From assembly GCF_030704535.1 (NCBI RefSeq), contig NC_081813.1, positions 5,789,001 through 5,853,000 of the forward strand: 64,000 bases of DNA, written 5' to 3'. How positions within the stretch are numbered: position 1 is the stretch's first letter; every line of letters starts with the position of its first letter. The stretch is from Vitis vinifera. Taxonomy: Eukaryota > Streptophyta > Magnoliopsida > Vitales > Vitaceae. Positions 12,521-24,524 of the stretch are shown piece after piece. A program made the translations under genes and the position numbers. The notes under the pieces are model-generated. The model was not told where the DNA came from, searched no databases, and saw only the letters and a program-made list of their open reading frames with translations.

Positions 12521-15500
12521 ATGAGCTACTCTAATCATTCTATGGGTTCTGGTTTGTTCCTTTTCCTCCTTCCATTCCAAATCTTTTCATCTCAATTATG
12601 CATGTGGTTTTGCTATTATTAATGGGAGCCCTTGTGTGGGTTCTGTTTGGTTGTCCTTTTTCTTTCATTGTGTTTTCTTTTATATGGTATGTATCAGATA
12701 TGATGAATGATGATTTTTTTTCCCCTTTTTGGGATCATCTGTGGAATTTGAATTATTTTTCTCTTATTTAAAAATTATTATGGTTTTGAGCTGACTTTCT
12801 TGCTAAAAATTTCAGGTAGTAGAACTGCAAGAAGGACCTTTGAGTTTGGAAGGACACATGTGGTGAGGCCCAAGGGAAAACACCAGGCCACAATAGTTTG
12901 GCTACATGGCCTTGGTGACAATGGCTCAAGGTATTGTTGCTGTTTTTTACCATTGCTTGCATTCTTTTGAACATTTTCTATGATTTCTTTATAGCATTCT
13001 TGTAATTAGAAGTTCAATGGGTACCATTTTTATTTTCATATTTTGTTTATCTTCTCTATTTTTCGTTTCTTTCTTAAGCGGCATGTATCTAAGAATCCTG
13101 CTGAAAATCCAGTTGCTGCATCCCTCCCTTTAAAATCCTTGTTTGAGCTTCTAAAGCCCTTCTTCCAATGATGCATGGAAAGACTTGGTTCCGTTTATTT
13201 TTCTCTAATAAGATGGATTTCATTCCAAATTGGTTGACAGTATCGGTCTTCATCATTGAATTCATCTTGCTATTTGTCTGTGACTCCAAAATTTGTTAAT
13301 ACAACCACCATGTTCTCTGCTTATAGTTTCTGTGAACTTGCATGAATGAAAAGAAGTCTAAGATGAGAACTAAGATTTTTTTTTTTTTTTTTTTCTGTAT
13401 TTATTGTTTATTCCCCAAAGTATCATAGTATAGTTGAAGCACTTCTATGGTTTTATTCCCTTTCCTTTCATACTTAGTACGCATCTCATATTTGAAGGGT
13501 GGACTTTTTTGTCCCAAAGACAAGAATAAAAAGGAGTTTGAGAATGTCAATATCTTGGCATGTTTTTTGTGTGGGTTCCATGTGATGTTAAACTTTTTTA
13601 AATCTTGAGCTCTGCATTCTTTTCTTTGAGATTCTCATTCTGAATGATACAATGGGAGAAAGCAGCAGCGCCGTGAAATAGGAAAAAACCTGATCTTTTG
13701 GCCTGTCTTTTTCTTGTCTCATTTGATGCTGAGCTTAATTGGGGAAGGCTTAAATAGGAAAAAGAATATATGCCAGATGCTTCATCGAGGGACCCCTAAT
13801 TCACTAACTCTGTTTTCCTACCAACTGATCAACCAGAGATAACCTTTTGATACAGGATATCCATACATGTATTTTTATACAACCTTTTTTAAAATCCCTA
13901 AGTATGTCATGCTTACATAAATTCAAGGTACTACTAGCTCTGATCCATTGTTGAGCACTTTGTGTTTATTAACTTGACCGTATTTGTGATTTTCTGCCGA
14001 TGGGATTCTCTCTTGGCGCAACTAGCATGGTCCTAATGTTATTTTATATTTAACATGATGAAGTGTGTATTTCTTAAATTTTGCCATATCGATTATCTAC
14101 CTGTTGAGAATTTGAAAAGCTTCATCTGCAATTGGACTTGTCATGCTTTATGGATTGATTTTCTAAGTCTTATGACTAGCTTAAGAATGTTTCACAAATG
14201 TACATGCTTCCTCACTTTGTGCTGTGTTTACTCTTTCAGTTGGTCCCAGCTCTTGGAAAACCTTCCACTTCCAAATGTAAGGATTTGTTTTTTTAAATTG
14301 CTTTTGGGCTTATAAAACCACAAATCTTACTGTTCAAATTCTATGATGCAGATAAAATGGATTTGTCCAACTGCTCCTACTCGTCCTGTTGCAGTACTCG
14401 GTGGATTTCCTTGCACTGCATGTAAGATTAATTTCCATTTGCTTTTAGATGAAGGGTTGATACTAATTCTTTTTTATCCATCTCAAAGCCATAATTACAG
14501 CCAGCTTCTTTTGCTTACTATAATACTGTGAATTGATAACCATCATCTCAAGTGCTTATGTGATGATATCAGGGTTTGATGTGGGAGAGCTTTCAGATGA
14601 TGGTCCAGACGATTTGGATGGTTTAGATGCATCAGCAGCACACATTGCAAACTTGTTGTCAACTGAACCTGCTGATGGTAGGCCATTCCCTAGTTACTCC
14701 CAAGTCTAATCTTAATACACAATGAAGATCTTCTTGTGTAAAAACTTCCTTAAATTTTTGTAAAATAATTTCAAAAATCATTTTGATTTCCACAATTAAA
14801 TTCCATTTTTATGACTGCAGTTTAACCCAAAGAAATAGTTCAAAACCTAAGTCCATAGTTTAGAACCTTGGTCTTAGTGGAGTAGGTGATGGCATTTTTA
14901 GGGTGAACTTCTTTAATCTTTTGTCATTTTCGTAATTATGTATATCATGTTATAGAATATCCTGTTGTGTGGTAAATTTGTTGACTTTTAGGTTGTTTAG
15001 GGCATTATAATGGATTTGTCTTCTTACAACAACTTCAGCATCATTACTTATCAAAAAAAAAAAACAACTTCAGCATCATTAAATTATATTCTTTGACAGT
15101 TAAACTTGGTGTCGGGGGCTTCAGTATGGGTGCTGCAACTGCCCTCTACTCTGCCACTTGTTATGCACAGGCGAAATACGGAAATAACAGCCCATACCCT
15201 GTCAATTTAAAGGCAGTTGTTGGCTTAAGTGGCTGGCTTCCAGGTTCAAGGTATGACTTCATTCAGCACATTCCTTCTCAAGCCAAACCCATCTATGCTC
15301 CCTCTCTCATATGATTCCAAATAATTTTGTTGCTAGTGGATGGTTCAAAATAATCTAATCACTGAAGTTTTCTGACTTATAATATAAATTTGATGGACAT
15401 TTTCGTGGTCAGGACCCAATGTTTTTCTTTTGTTTTTTTTAAACCACATTTAGTACAGAAAGGATGGCAATAGGGATGAGGATTCAGATTTTAAATATTC

Positions 15501-17378
15501 CCATATTTAACAATTAATGGTTATTATAATCCAGGAGCTTGAGGAATAAGATAGAAGGATCACATGAGGCTGCAAGGCGTGCTGCATCGTTGCCAATTAT
15601 GCTCTGTCATGGAATGAGTATGTTTTCTTACGGTCTTCACTTTAAGTCTTTACTTTGCTGATTGTATGGCCTCAACCTCTAACATTAGAAAGCCTGCATC
15701 AGGCATTAGATGACACTATATTTCCCCTTTCATGACTGGTAATTCGTAGCGATTTGACTTTTATATTTAGTTTCATGCTAAATTCCTGAAGCTGACCTTG
15801 GCTTATCCCAAAAAAAAAAAAATAGTATCTGAATAAACGGGACCAAGCTGCTTCCACCATCATTACTATACCTGTGATTGGGATAGGCTACCCCACCCTG
15901 TTCCACTGTCTACTCTGCCAGTGGCCTCATAATATTCATGAAAATGAGCTACACAATAGGCTTGGTACTGCACCTTGGTGATCCAGCTAGCAGTATTGGC
16001 ATGTAGTCATGCACTATCACACATGTGTTCAACTTGTCCAATTATAGTGCATAGGGGCCTACTTCTAGGAAAAATCAAGTGCAAGCATTCATGCACCTCG
16101 AGCTTGTTGCGTCTGGTAGATTTTGCCTCTGATGATAGAAATGGGGATCCAATGTTAAAGGGGTCCCACCAAGGCACTAAAAACACTAGGCTAGTCATCT
16201 TTCATTGATTTTGTTGGAGATAATCCATTGCTAATTCATTGCACCTGACATCAATTGATGAGTTCATAAAACTATTACTTCAATCATTACAAGATACATT
16301 GCATAAATAACTTATAAAGCATGTTTCATTGTCAAAGAACCTTACGTCAGAAATAAAGTTCTCCATTACTTCATTATGAGTCGTCTTCAAAGTCCAGATT
16401 ACATCCCATAAAATCTTTTAGAAAATTGTTATATTCTTTTATTTTACTTCTATTTGGTGAAATGTTCATCTATCCCCATTCTAAAAAGATCATATTAAAT
16501 TAAATAAAAATAATAAATAAATAAACAAATAATTCCAGTAAGAAGCAAACGTTTGTTTTGAAAGCAAAAGAATGCAAATAAGAGCGAAGGATAAGCAAAA
16601 TAAAAGATCCTTCAATGAAAAACAGAAAAGAGAAGAATAGAAAGGAGAGACATACACCAAAACTCAGGACATAAAACAAGCAAACAAGAAGCCCAATAAC
16701 ACCAAGAACAACTTAACAAGTATAGTGACCTTAAAATACCTGCAACACTGCTACAACAATAAAATATGGCAAGAAAAAAAAAACACAGGTCCTCTTGTGG
16801 TTAATTTACAATCCATGTTTGTATACTACCTTATCAAAATGTTATGATGTGTATGCCCCAATAGTAATAGGTGTTTGGGAATTCTATCTGCTACATAGAA
16901 CAGATTAACTGTTTTAAAGTCTTTGCTAGCAAAGTGAAGAGGGAATCTCAAAGGCCACGTATTTATGAAGGTCATGTTACGGATTTACCATAGAATAGGG
17001 TCTTCCTAAAATTTTTGGAGAACAAGATTGTCATTTGTACAACTATATATCCTGTTAGTCTAAGCATTCTTACTCTTTCCTTCAATCTACCTTGCAGATG
17101 ATGATGTAGTGGCCTATAATTATGGAGAGAGATCCGCCCACTGCTTAAGTTCTGCTGGATTTCGATATCTTACATTCAAAGCCTATGATGGGTATCTAAT
17201 TGACTTCCTCCATTGGCAAGATCTAACTTGCTTTGATGATTGGTAAATTGAAGATGAAGTGTTTTCTAAATGTTTGGTTTGACCGTGCAGACTTGGTCAT
17301 TATACAGTTCCCAAAGAGATGGATGAGGTCTGCACTTGGCTAACTGCAAGGCTGGGGCTTGAGGGGTGCCACTCATAA
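12521..17378 (+). CDS. Acyl-protein thioesterase-like alpha/beta hydrolase
   Basis: This is a phospholipase/carboxylesterase-family serine hydrolase. Relatives remove acyl groups from S-acylated (palmitoylated) proteins or act as carboxylesterases in the cytosol; the exact substrate cannot be read from sequence. Coding exons are 12521-12551, 12816-12930, 14240-14276, 14352-14421, 14573-14677, 15100-15250, 15535-15617, 17098-17191 and 17291-17378. All are GT-AG and the phases close exactly to 257 aa, the usual length. Motifs in order are IVWLHGLGDNGSS (about 37-49), the nucleophile elbow GGFSMG with Ser128, NDDVV with the likely acid Asp199 or Asp200, and GLGHYTVP with His232. The start MSYSNHSMGSG fits plant members such as Arabidopsis At5g20060. 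The exon opens with untranslated sequence, implying a 5' UTR intron. AATAAA-like signals follow at about 17550. The seventh coding intron (15618-17097) is longest and holds no recognised gene. The gene converges on the CXC gene downstream. Confidence 0.93.
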
Positions 17379-19308
17379 TCACAATTATGACATGGAATGA
17401 AATTTTCAAACTGCGGCTAGTAAGGAGAAGGAATGGGGAAACAATAACAGGGAAAAAGCATACACATCAGCGGAGTAGTTACAGATGCGGGGTGTGGGGG
17501 TATATGGTATAGTTACATTGACCTTAATTCCCTTTGGTCATGTCTATCATAAAATAAAGTTTTGGATATGCATTTTCATTTGGCTTGTAGGCACCTAGAT
17601 GTGTTTTTCTGTTCATTAATGTTATTCAATCTAGTGGGTTGTGGTTTCTGATTCTTATGTGAATAGAGCTGTGGGGTGCTATTATGGATCCAAAAATCAA
17701 ATGAACCTTTTTGCTGCTTGACCTCCTTACTAAATTACCATGCAAGTTGGTAGGAACGCCCTAAAATGGGTTGATATACCCTAGCAATAATACTGGCATT
17801 TACTAGGGCTACCCATCATTGATGTTAGCAGTTAGAGGATACTGAAAATTGACCCATTACTAGCACAACATAGAAGATTATTTACCTAATAGCAACTGTA
17901 TACTTAAGGAAATTTGCTTCCTTTTTTGAGCGTGGTGGAGGAAACTTGAGAGAAGTGATTAAAACTTGGGGAAAAATAAAACAGAATTATTCTCCAAAAA
18001 AACAATGTAAAAACTGCAAGTTAATTTTATGCCCATTTCAAGAAGTCCCTGACTTGGTGCTGAACCTATGAGCAACAAAGTAGTAGAAGCCAGCTTCATG
18101 TTCCAAGTGAAAGAGCTTGCCAACTGGGTATGTTAAGGTAACTTAAAAATTGGTAACAGATTGTCTACTTGAATACTGATGAGCATAAAAACATCCTCCA
18201 GTCAAGAGACTTAAACAAAAGTACGTTTAGTTTTGTGAGATTTCAACATCCATTTTCTGAATATAATCTACCAAAAGTGTCAATATTATTCGTTTCAATG
18301 AGATGTCTACCCACTTGTTATTCACTTTCTATATCCTCAACACACAATCCTCTTCGACAAGAACACTCCCATACTAAGAGGCTCATTGGTTCAAGGATTG
18401 CTCCGTGTTTCCATTCTTCTTACTGTTCCCTCTCTTTTATATGAAACCGGTTTATAAGATCAAGAAAACTTTCTTCACATGGCTTGTATTGTATAACAAT
18501 TAACAACCAGGACCCAGCTGCAAATCAAGTATAAGTCTAAAAGGACTAGCTCTTGAGGGACTGAACCATCAAAGGAACTGAAAAATGCCATTCACTTTTA
18601 TTTGAGAGAAGTAATAGAATTCCATTATATAGAAAGGTAAGCTGGGATCAAAGCACCAGCAAACGTTATTAACAAGTCCAATCTCCTTGTCAGATGAGTA
18701 AATTAGAAAACCGTCAATGACTATAAATCTGTAGTATCCACATGAAATAACAGATGAAGTGAATTGATGATACTAATGACTACCAAGAAATGGTACCAAA
18801 TTAGTCTGCCAAGTTTGCACCTGCCCCATCAGAGAAGGTTCCTATTCTGACTTTCCAACTCCCACCAAAAACGGGATGATCCTAAGAGCCATAAAAGCAC
18901 TGATAGGTACTTCAATTATGCACAGAATTGTGGTTGGCCACAATTACATAAACCTGGAAAATTGTTATTGAGCTGTAAGTCCATATTGTTTGTAAACATC
19001 CTATCCATGTAGGCCAACCGCATATCATTAGCCCTACAATAGTAACAGAAAAAGAACCAAAAATTAGGACCTCCATTGGCAATGATGCTTAAGAGCCATG
19101 TGTGTTGATTTCTGTAGAATATCAGAACTGTTTTTAGCCTACCTCGTGATAAGTCGTAAGCAGCTTAACATACTCATGTTCCCCAGAAAGCACTTTCCAG
19201 CATAGAATATCTAGTGCAATTTGGGGAAGAAGCATGTAAGCTTCTTATCAATTGCAACATTAAAACAAAGTTAGTATTGTCGCTAATTACCTCACTCCAT
19301 GCAAGCAG
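17379..19308. other. Intergenic region between two convergent genes
   Basis: This lies between the thioesterase stop at 17378 and the CXC-gene stop at 19309 on the other strand. Both 3' UTRs and polyadenylation sites should fall here; ATAAAATAAAG near 17550 is a candidate for the plus-strand gene. No further gene or repeat family was recognised. Confidence 0.6.
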
Positions 19309-22300
19309 TCACTGATTGCTGGTGCTGTCATTGGGATGACTTTTGATTTGAGGAATACCATCTTTAGAATTACTACACCAGCTAAAAGGACGGACAGAAG
19401 GTGTACCCAGCCTTATGATTGTCTGTTCATTTGTCAAGCTTGGTGAAGGTCTTAAACTCGTATCCTTCAATTGAATTTGTGGAGGAGACACGCACTTCTG
19501 ATTTGATGAGCAAGCTTGCATTGGTCCGTTGGGGGAAGAGCTGAGTATCTTTGGTGTATCATCATCCTTTGTCAAGGCATGTTGCGCACTGTCAGAACTG
19601 AGTTCTTGTGGGGCCTCATTCCCATGTCGCAGAGGCACAAGAGTGTTGGATGAACTGCTCCAATGAAGGGCACCAGCTGATGTCTGACTGTTATTTCCTC
19701 GATATAATTCAGCATGCAGAACTTCAGGGAAGTCTCTTGGATTGGGTGAAGCTGAGGAAGCCCCTGCCCCTGAGTGAGGATGAGACAATGGAGTAATTTG
19801 GTTGATATCAGTAATTCCTTCCCATTCTGGGGAGAATTGATCTGCTCCCCCCATGTTCAGCTCCCCATGACTTTGAACTCCCCATCTTTCAGCCCTTCTA
19901 TCTGTGATTCAAACATTATAGGTAATAGGTCTGTTAGTAACTTCAAAGGAAACTAAGAAGATGAAGAAATCAATTCCCATTTCCATTCAAATTTGAATTT
20001 TTAGTTTACTCCTAAATAACAAATTCCATCTTAAAGTTCATGTGCATCCACTTCCAGTGACAACTGTTAGCCATCATTTACATATATGAAGACGGCCAAA
20101 AGTGGTAGCATGTAATTCAACCATCCAGATAAAATTCCATGGTATCAAAGCATGTAGTCCATGGACTAAATCGTGGGTCTAATCTGAACTTCTGCTAGAA
20201 AATTCCAACATTAAGATCTACATTTATCACAACCTGGTTTTCAGGAAAAAAAATGTCTGAGTGATCTAACTTTACCCAGTTAATATGAGGTTCCTCATGA
20301 CATAGATATCAAGAATGATAACAAGCCAGTATCATCTGCACCTACATTTTTTAGCAAGAAATTAAATTAACAAGCATGTCCTCTCAGCCACCATAGCCGA
20401 AGGTCATCCATCATCATGCCCAATTACAGACAAAAACAAGGATAAGCTTAAATTCACTATACGCCCTCATATAGGCTTCGGCCATCTCTGAAATCTGAAC
20501 TATATGTACTTCATATTTCAAAGGGCAGCATTTTTTAATAAATTAGAATTTTTTTCATTTTATCTGATGAATTTCATTATATGAGCAATAATCTAAAAGA
20601 AATTGGAGAATAGAGAGATGAGTCTAATTCTAACCTGCCTTTATGCCGAAGGAATTTCTACAATCCTCACATCGGCATCCATCAGAGCATCCAATTCCAG
20701 CCTTGAAGTAGAGGGAAAGACAAAAATTTCCAGTCAGAATGGATCAAAGCAATCTGATTTCAACTGATTTCTTACATGGCCTCCACATCATCCTTCCCTT
20801 TCATTTGAAAACAAAATGACTATATTATGGGACTAGTTTAAAAAATGTCATGCCACAACTTTGGGATGAGGAGCCAGTAGAACTGAGTCTGCAATAACAT
20901 CATACTTCTGGGTTTAAAAGCTTGAGACTTAAATCAACAGAAATATAAACCTGATAGCATTCACAATATTTTTTCTGACACATTGACTTCTTGCAATTGC
21001 ATCCTCTCTTATGCCTGGCTGATGATGGGGTCGTCCAGTTCCCATCTTCCTGCAGGACATTGTCAGCTCATGAGATTTCCAATTCCTCAAGTCAAAAGAA
21101 CAACACAGAAACTTAGAGAAAGGGGCTTGCCACACTAGTGTCAGTGTCAGGGTTTACAATCCTTGGAGCAAATGCAAGTGGATCACGGGATTCGATTTTC
21201 TCTCGAATGATTTGTACCACGCCTTCATTTTCAGACTTGTTCAAGCAGTTAGAGCATGCACAAGAATCTGTACAATACACTCCTGCTGCAAGGCAGTCAC
21301 AGTAACTGCTAAGAACAAAAACTAGGGTTGGCACAAACTGTAGCAATATAAAAAAAGTTGGATATACCATTTTCTAATATGTTACTTTAGGAATTAATAT
21401 AATTTTAATGTGAAATAAGATATATGTTATATTACAGAATAATGTTTGTTTAACAGAAATTGAAGTACAGGCATATTTCATTAGTTTATGGTCACCTAAC
21501 ATTAATGACACTGAAATTTCTCCTAGCATCAAGATGACAAGAATTAAAGGTTCCCTGGGGGTTTTTTCAAATTGCATAACTACATATGTTGTTGGAAGAA
21601 CATTAGATCTAAGAAGACTGCAGCATGCAATGCTATTATTTATACAAGAAGAGAAATTCTAAGATGCAATCCATACACGAATCTTACTTACAGTTTCAAG
21701 CATTGGGTCCTCTTACAATTGCAATGCTTGCGATCACTCTCAGTGGTGTGTGTTGCTGTCTTCCTGGACATATCACAAATCCTATGTTCAGCAAGCAATA
21801 TGAAAAAGATAATGAGATATCAAAATATATAATAAGATGAACACTAGCCTCATCTTTCTTGGACTAATTCGGTTTAAATCCGCGGTCATATCATTAACTT
21901 CTGAAGTAAACAAGTTCCCTGCACATAGAGCCATCCACTGTTCAGTAAATTTCATCAAAAGAGACCAGTCTGGAGTTCTCATACCAATCAATGTTTGAAA
22001 AATGACAGAACTAGATGCCACTACAGCTTTCTTTCCTGCCAACATTCATTGGCCTGAACTAAGATTTCCCTAGATACACTAGATGAACAAGAGCCACTAA
22101 CTGAGTCATCTGGTAAATCATGGCTCCCTAACTTCTTATGTACTCAGAAATCCAGGCAGCTTTCACATCTGCAATCATATCAGAGCCTACTAATGCAGTT
22201 CTTCCAATGCTATTTAAGTGCAGGCCAAAATTACCTGGAGCTAAAATGGCTGAGTTTCCAGCCATTCCAGTGAGAATTTCTGGTATTCTTGCCGGGCATA

Positions 22301-24224
22301 GAGACCAATGGGAAAGCAATGGTGAGTGACTAACTGGTGTCTGGTTTCTGAAGATTCCTCCTTGTTGAAATGAAAGCTGACTCTCAGGTAACCTTGAACT
22401 AGCATAATTATTTGCCAGTCTCCAAGAATTGTGACTGTTCTCAGTCGTGACAGAATTGCAAGCACCTGCAATCTCAAACTGAAGATGTCTATGCATACCT
22501 TGGTGCTGACCAGCCTCCTGCATTTAACAACAGCAATTATTCCACTAAATGAAATCTTTAAAACAAAAAATAAAAAATAAAAAATCAAATGGGTGGTGTA
22601 CAGAAACATATGAAGTAATAATCCCTTTTTACAATTGTATTCTTTACTGAAGCTTCTAAAAGTAAGTGATATGCATTTGTCCAATACCATAGACAGGATT
22701 CCTTAACAAAGTAAAAACAATATACTAGAAAAAGAGTGCCCCATACTCTATAGAGCCTGTAGAATTTTCCTCTTAAATAAACCCTTCAAGGGTAAAGTCA
22801 CATCTTCCTCCAAAGTTATGCATACTAAGCCATTGAAATTTGAATGGAATGCTTTCAAAATGAGGGTCTTTCCATATGCACAACAATTTTTTAAGGCGGA
22901 ACACTTCAGTTACAAAACTTGAAATCTAGAGATACTAAGAATGGTAAACTAATACACTTCATCTTGAGAACTTCACAAATTGTAGATTAGGAGAAAAAAT
23001 TATCATAGTTACATTGTACCTCAAAAGATCCTTTGAACACTACTCTTGAACTTCTGAGACAATCTTCATATGACACAAAAGTCTGCAAAGGTTTAACAAA
23101 TGACTGATAAGTACAATAACATTTATCCTGCTGTTCCCCTGCATTCTGCAACATATTGTGATTAACAATGTAAAAACTCTCAACATAAACACACCTCTAC
23201 TATCAAAATCAACTATGATAATCATATTCTATTTAGAGAAACAGAGGACAAAACCCGTCTTAACCTGAGACCCAAATTGTTCAGAATGTTGTGCTCCTGA
23301 AGTAGGGTCCCAAAGTCCATTTACTTTTCTTGTTGGTACATCTGGTAGATCATTCAACCTTCCATCAACCCCCTGATGACCTGTGGGTGCAACCAGTGTA
23401 TTCAAAACCCCATCTGCTGCAATTATGTTTCCACTGCCAACACACACGAAGAGCTTTCAATAGATGCTTGAAACATTGGGACATATGATCTGCTGCTGAA
23501 TTATATACCCAAGTAACAGCCATTGAAAATCAAGTGGTTTACAAAAATTTAAGATATAAAACACCTTGTGAGAAGACTGCTTTCCCGCTGCATATCTATA
23601 TGGGGTGATGCAAACACAGGTGGTGGAGGTGGCAAATTAGATTCTGAAAACTTTTGTGGGTACCACACTCTGTTGGTTGAATTTTTTGGAGGAAGACTGC
23701 TGATTAAATTGAAATTGACAAAGGCCTCCTACAATTGAACAAGAACAGGAGACATGTCAATCGAAAGTTGCATTCTTGCATTAAAACATGAGCCTTCAGT
23801 ATCATTTATTCCAAAATTCTATACTCATATTTCCCTCTGTAAGTAACCAAACACTGCGTAAAATCCATGATCAAGTCTGCAACACATTCAATTATAAGAA
23901 CCAAACCTCAAATGCCATTGATGGACTATAAACCCTAGACCTTCTTCTCCAATCAATCTTCCAAAATAAAATACAAAACCATGCATTTTGTCAAGGAAAA
24001 AATAATTCTTAACACACTCAACTGTCAACACTCCCTAAAGCAATATCCTTTAAGAAAAGCACACAAACAAAGATTCAGAATTTTCATAAAAAAAAACACT
24101 CGACAAAGAAATTCACTTATAATCACAAATCAAAACTTAAAAATGAAAGAAAAAAAAAAGTTACTCCGGGGGGACGAGACGAAGGTGGGGAAGGAATTGG
24201 ACGACGTCTAGGAGGAGAGTCCAT
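19309..24224 (-). CDS. TSO1-like CXC (CRC-domain) DNA-binding protein
   Basis: A nuclear tesmin/TSO1-like (CPP family) protein. Its two Cys-rich CXC repeats bind CHR-type DNA (TTTGAA-like), and relatives act in the plant DREAM/MuvB cell-cycle complex. Reading leftwards, the exons are 24224-24165 ([15 protein letters not shown]), 23728-23565, 23433-23265, 23145-23020, an exon opening at 22517, a stretch whose borders I could not settle (about 22250-21850), 21781-21692, 21305-21134, 21049-20951, 20701-20635 and 19901-19309. The first CXC repeat reads [15 protein letters not shown] then [15 protein letters not shown]; the linker ends SARHKRG; the second reads [17 protein letters not shown] then [16 protein letters not shown]-terminal [10 protein letters not shown] and the later GLHLNSI and NRISPRKMR are family landmarks. 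The last exon gives a roughly 197-residue Ser/Pro-rich tail. One junction seems to use a GC donor (see findings). The family is certain; the exact protein between the fourth exon and the first CXC repeat is not. Confidence 0.9.
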
Positions 24225-24349
24225 GAAAGGCAGGTGAAAAGTGAAACCCTGCAGTGATCTGGGAAACAAAGTCTTGAATTTTCTTGGAGAAAGAAAATGA
24301 AAGAAAATTCGAAGAAACTGTGACACAGTTGTATAGTTTTTAAACTAAG

Positions 24350-24356
24350 CGGGAAG
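24350..24356 (-). promoter_or_regulatory. E2F-like site upstream of the CXC gene
   Basis: GCGGGAA on the plus strand (TTCCCGC on the gene strand) lies 126 bases upstream of the ATG at 24224, inside a short GC-richer patch in otherwise AT-rich DNA. TTCCCGC matches the core of E2F/DP sites. Function is inferred from position and motif only. Confidence 0.45.
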
Positions 24357-24524
24357 TGCCGCGCCGTACTATGCTGTGATCTTGCGGTTATAACGTATAT
24401 CACATATGCCACGTGCGTTAGTTTCTTTCATTTCTTTAGATTTGATTTGGGTTGAACCATGATTAGAGATTTTTTTTTTTTTTTTTTTACTTGGATTAAT
24501 AACAGATTTTATCTTTTATTTGGA

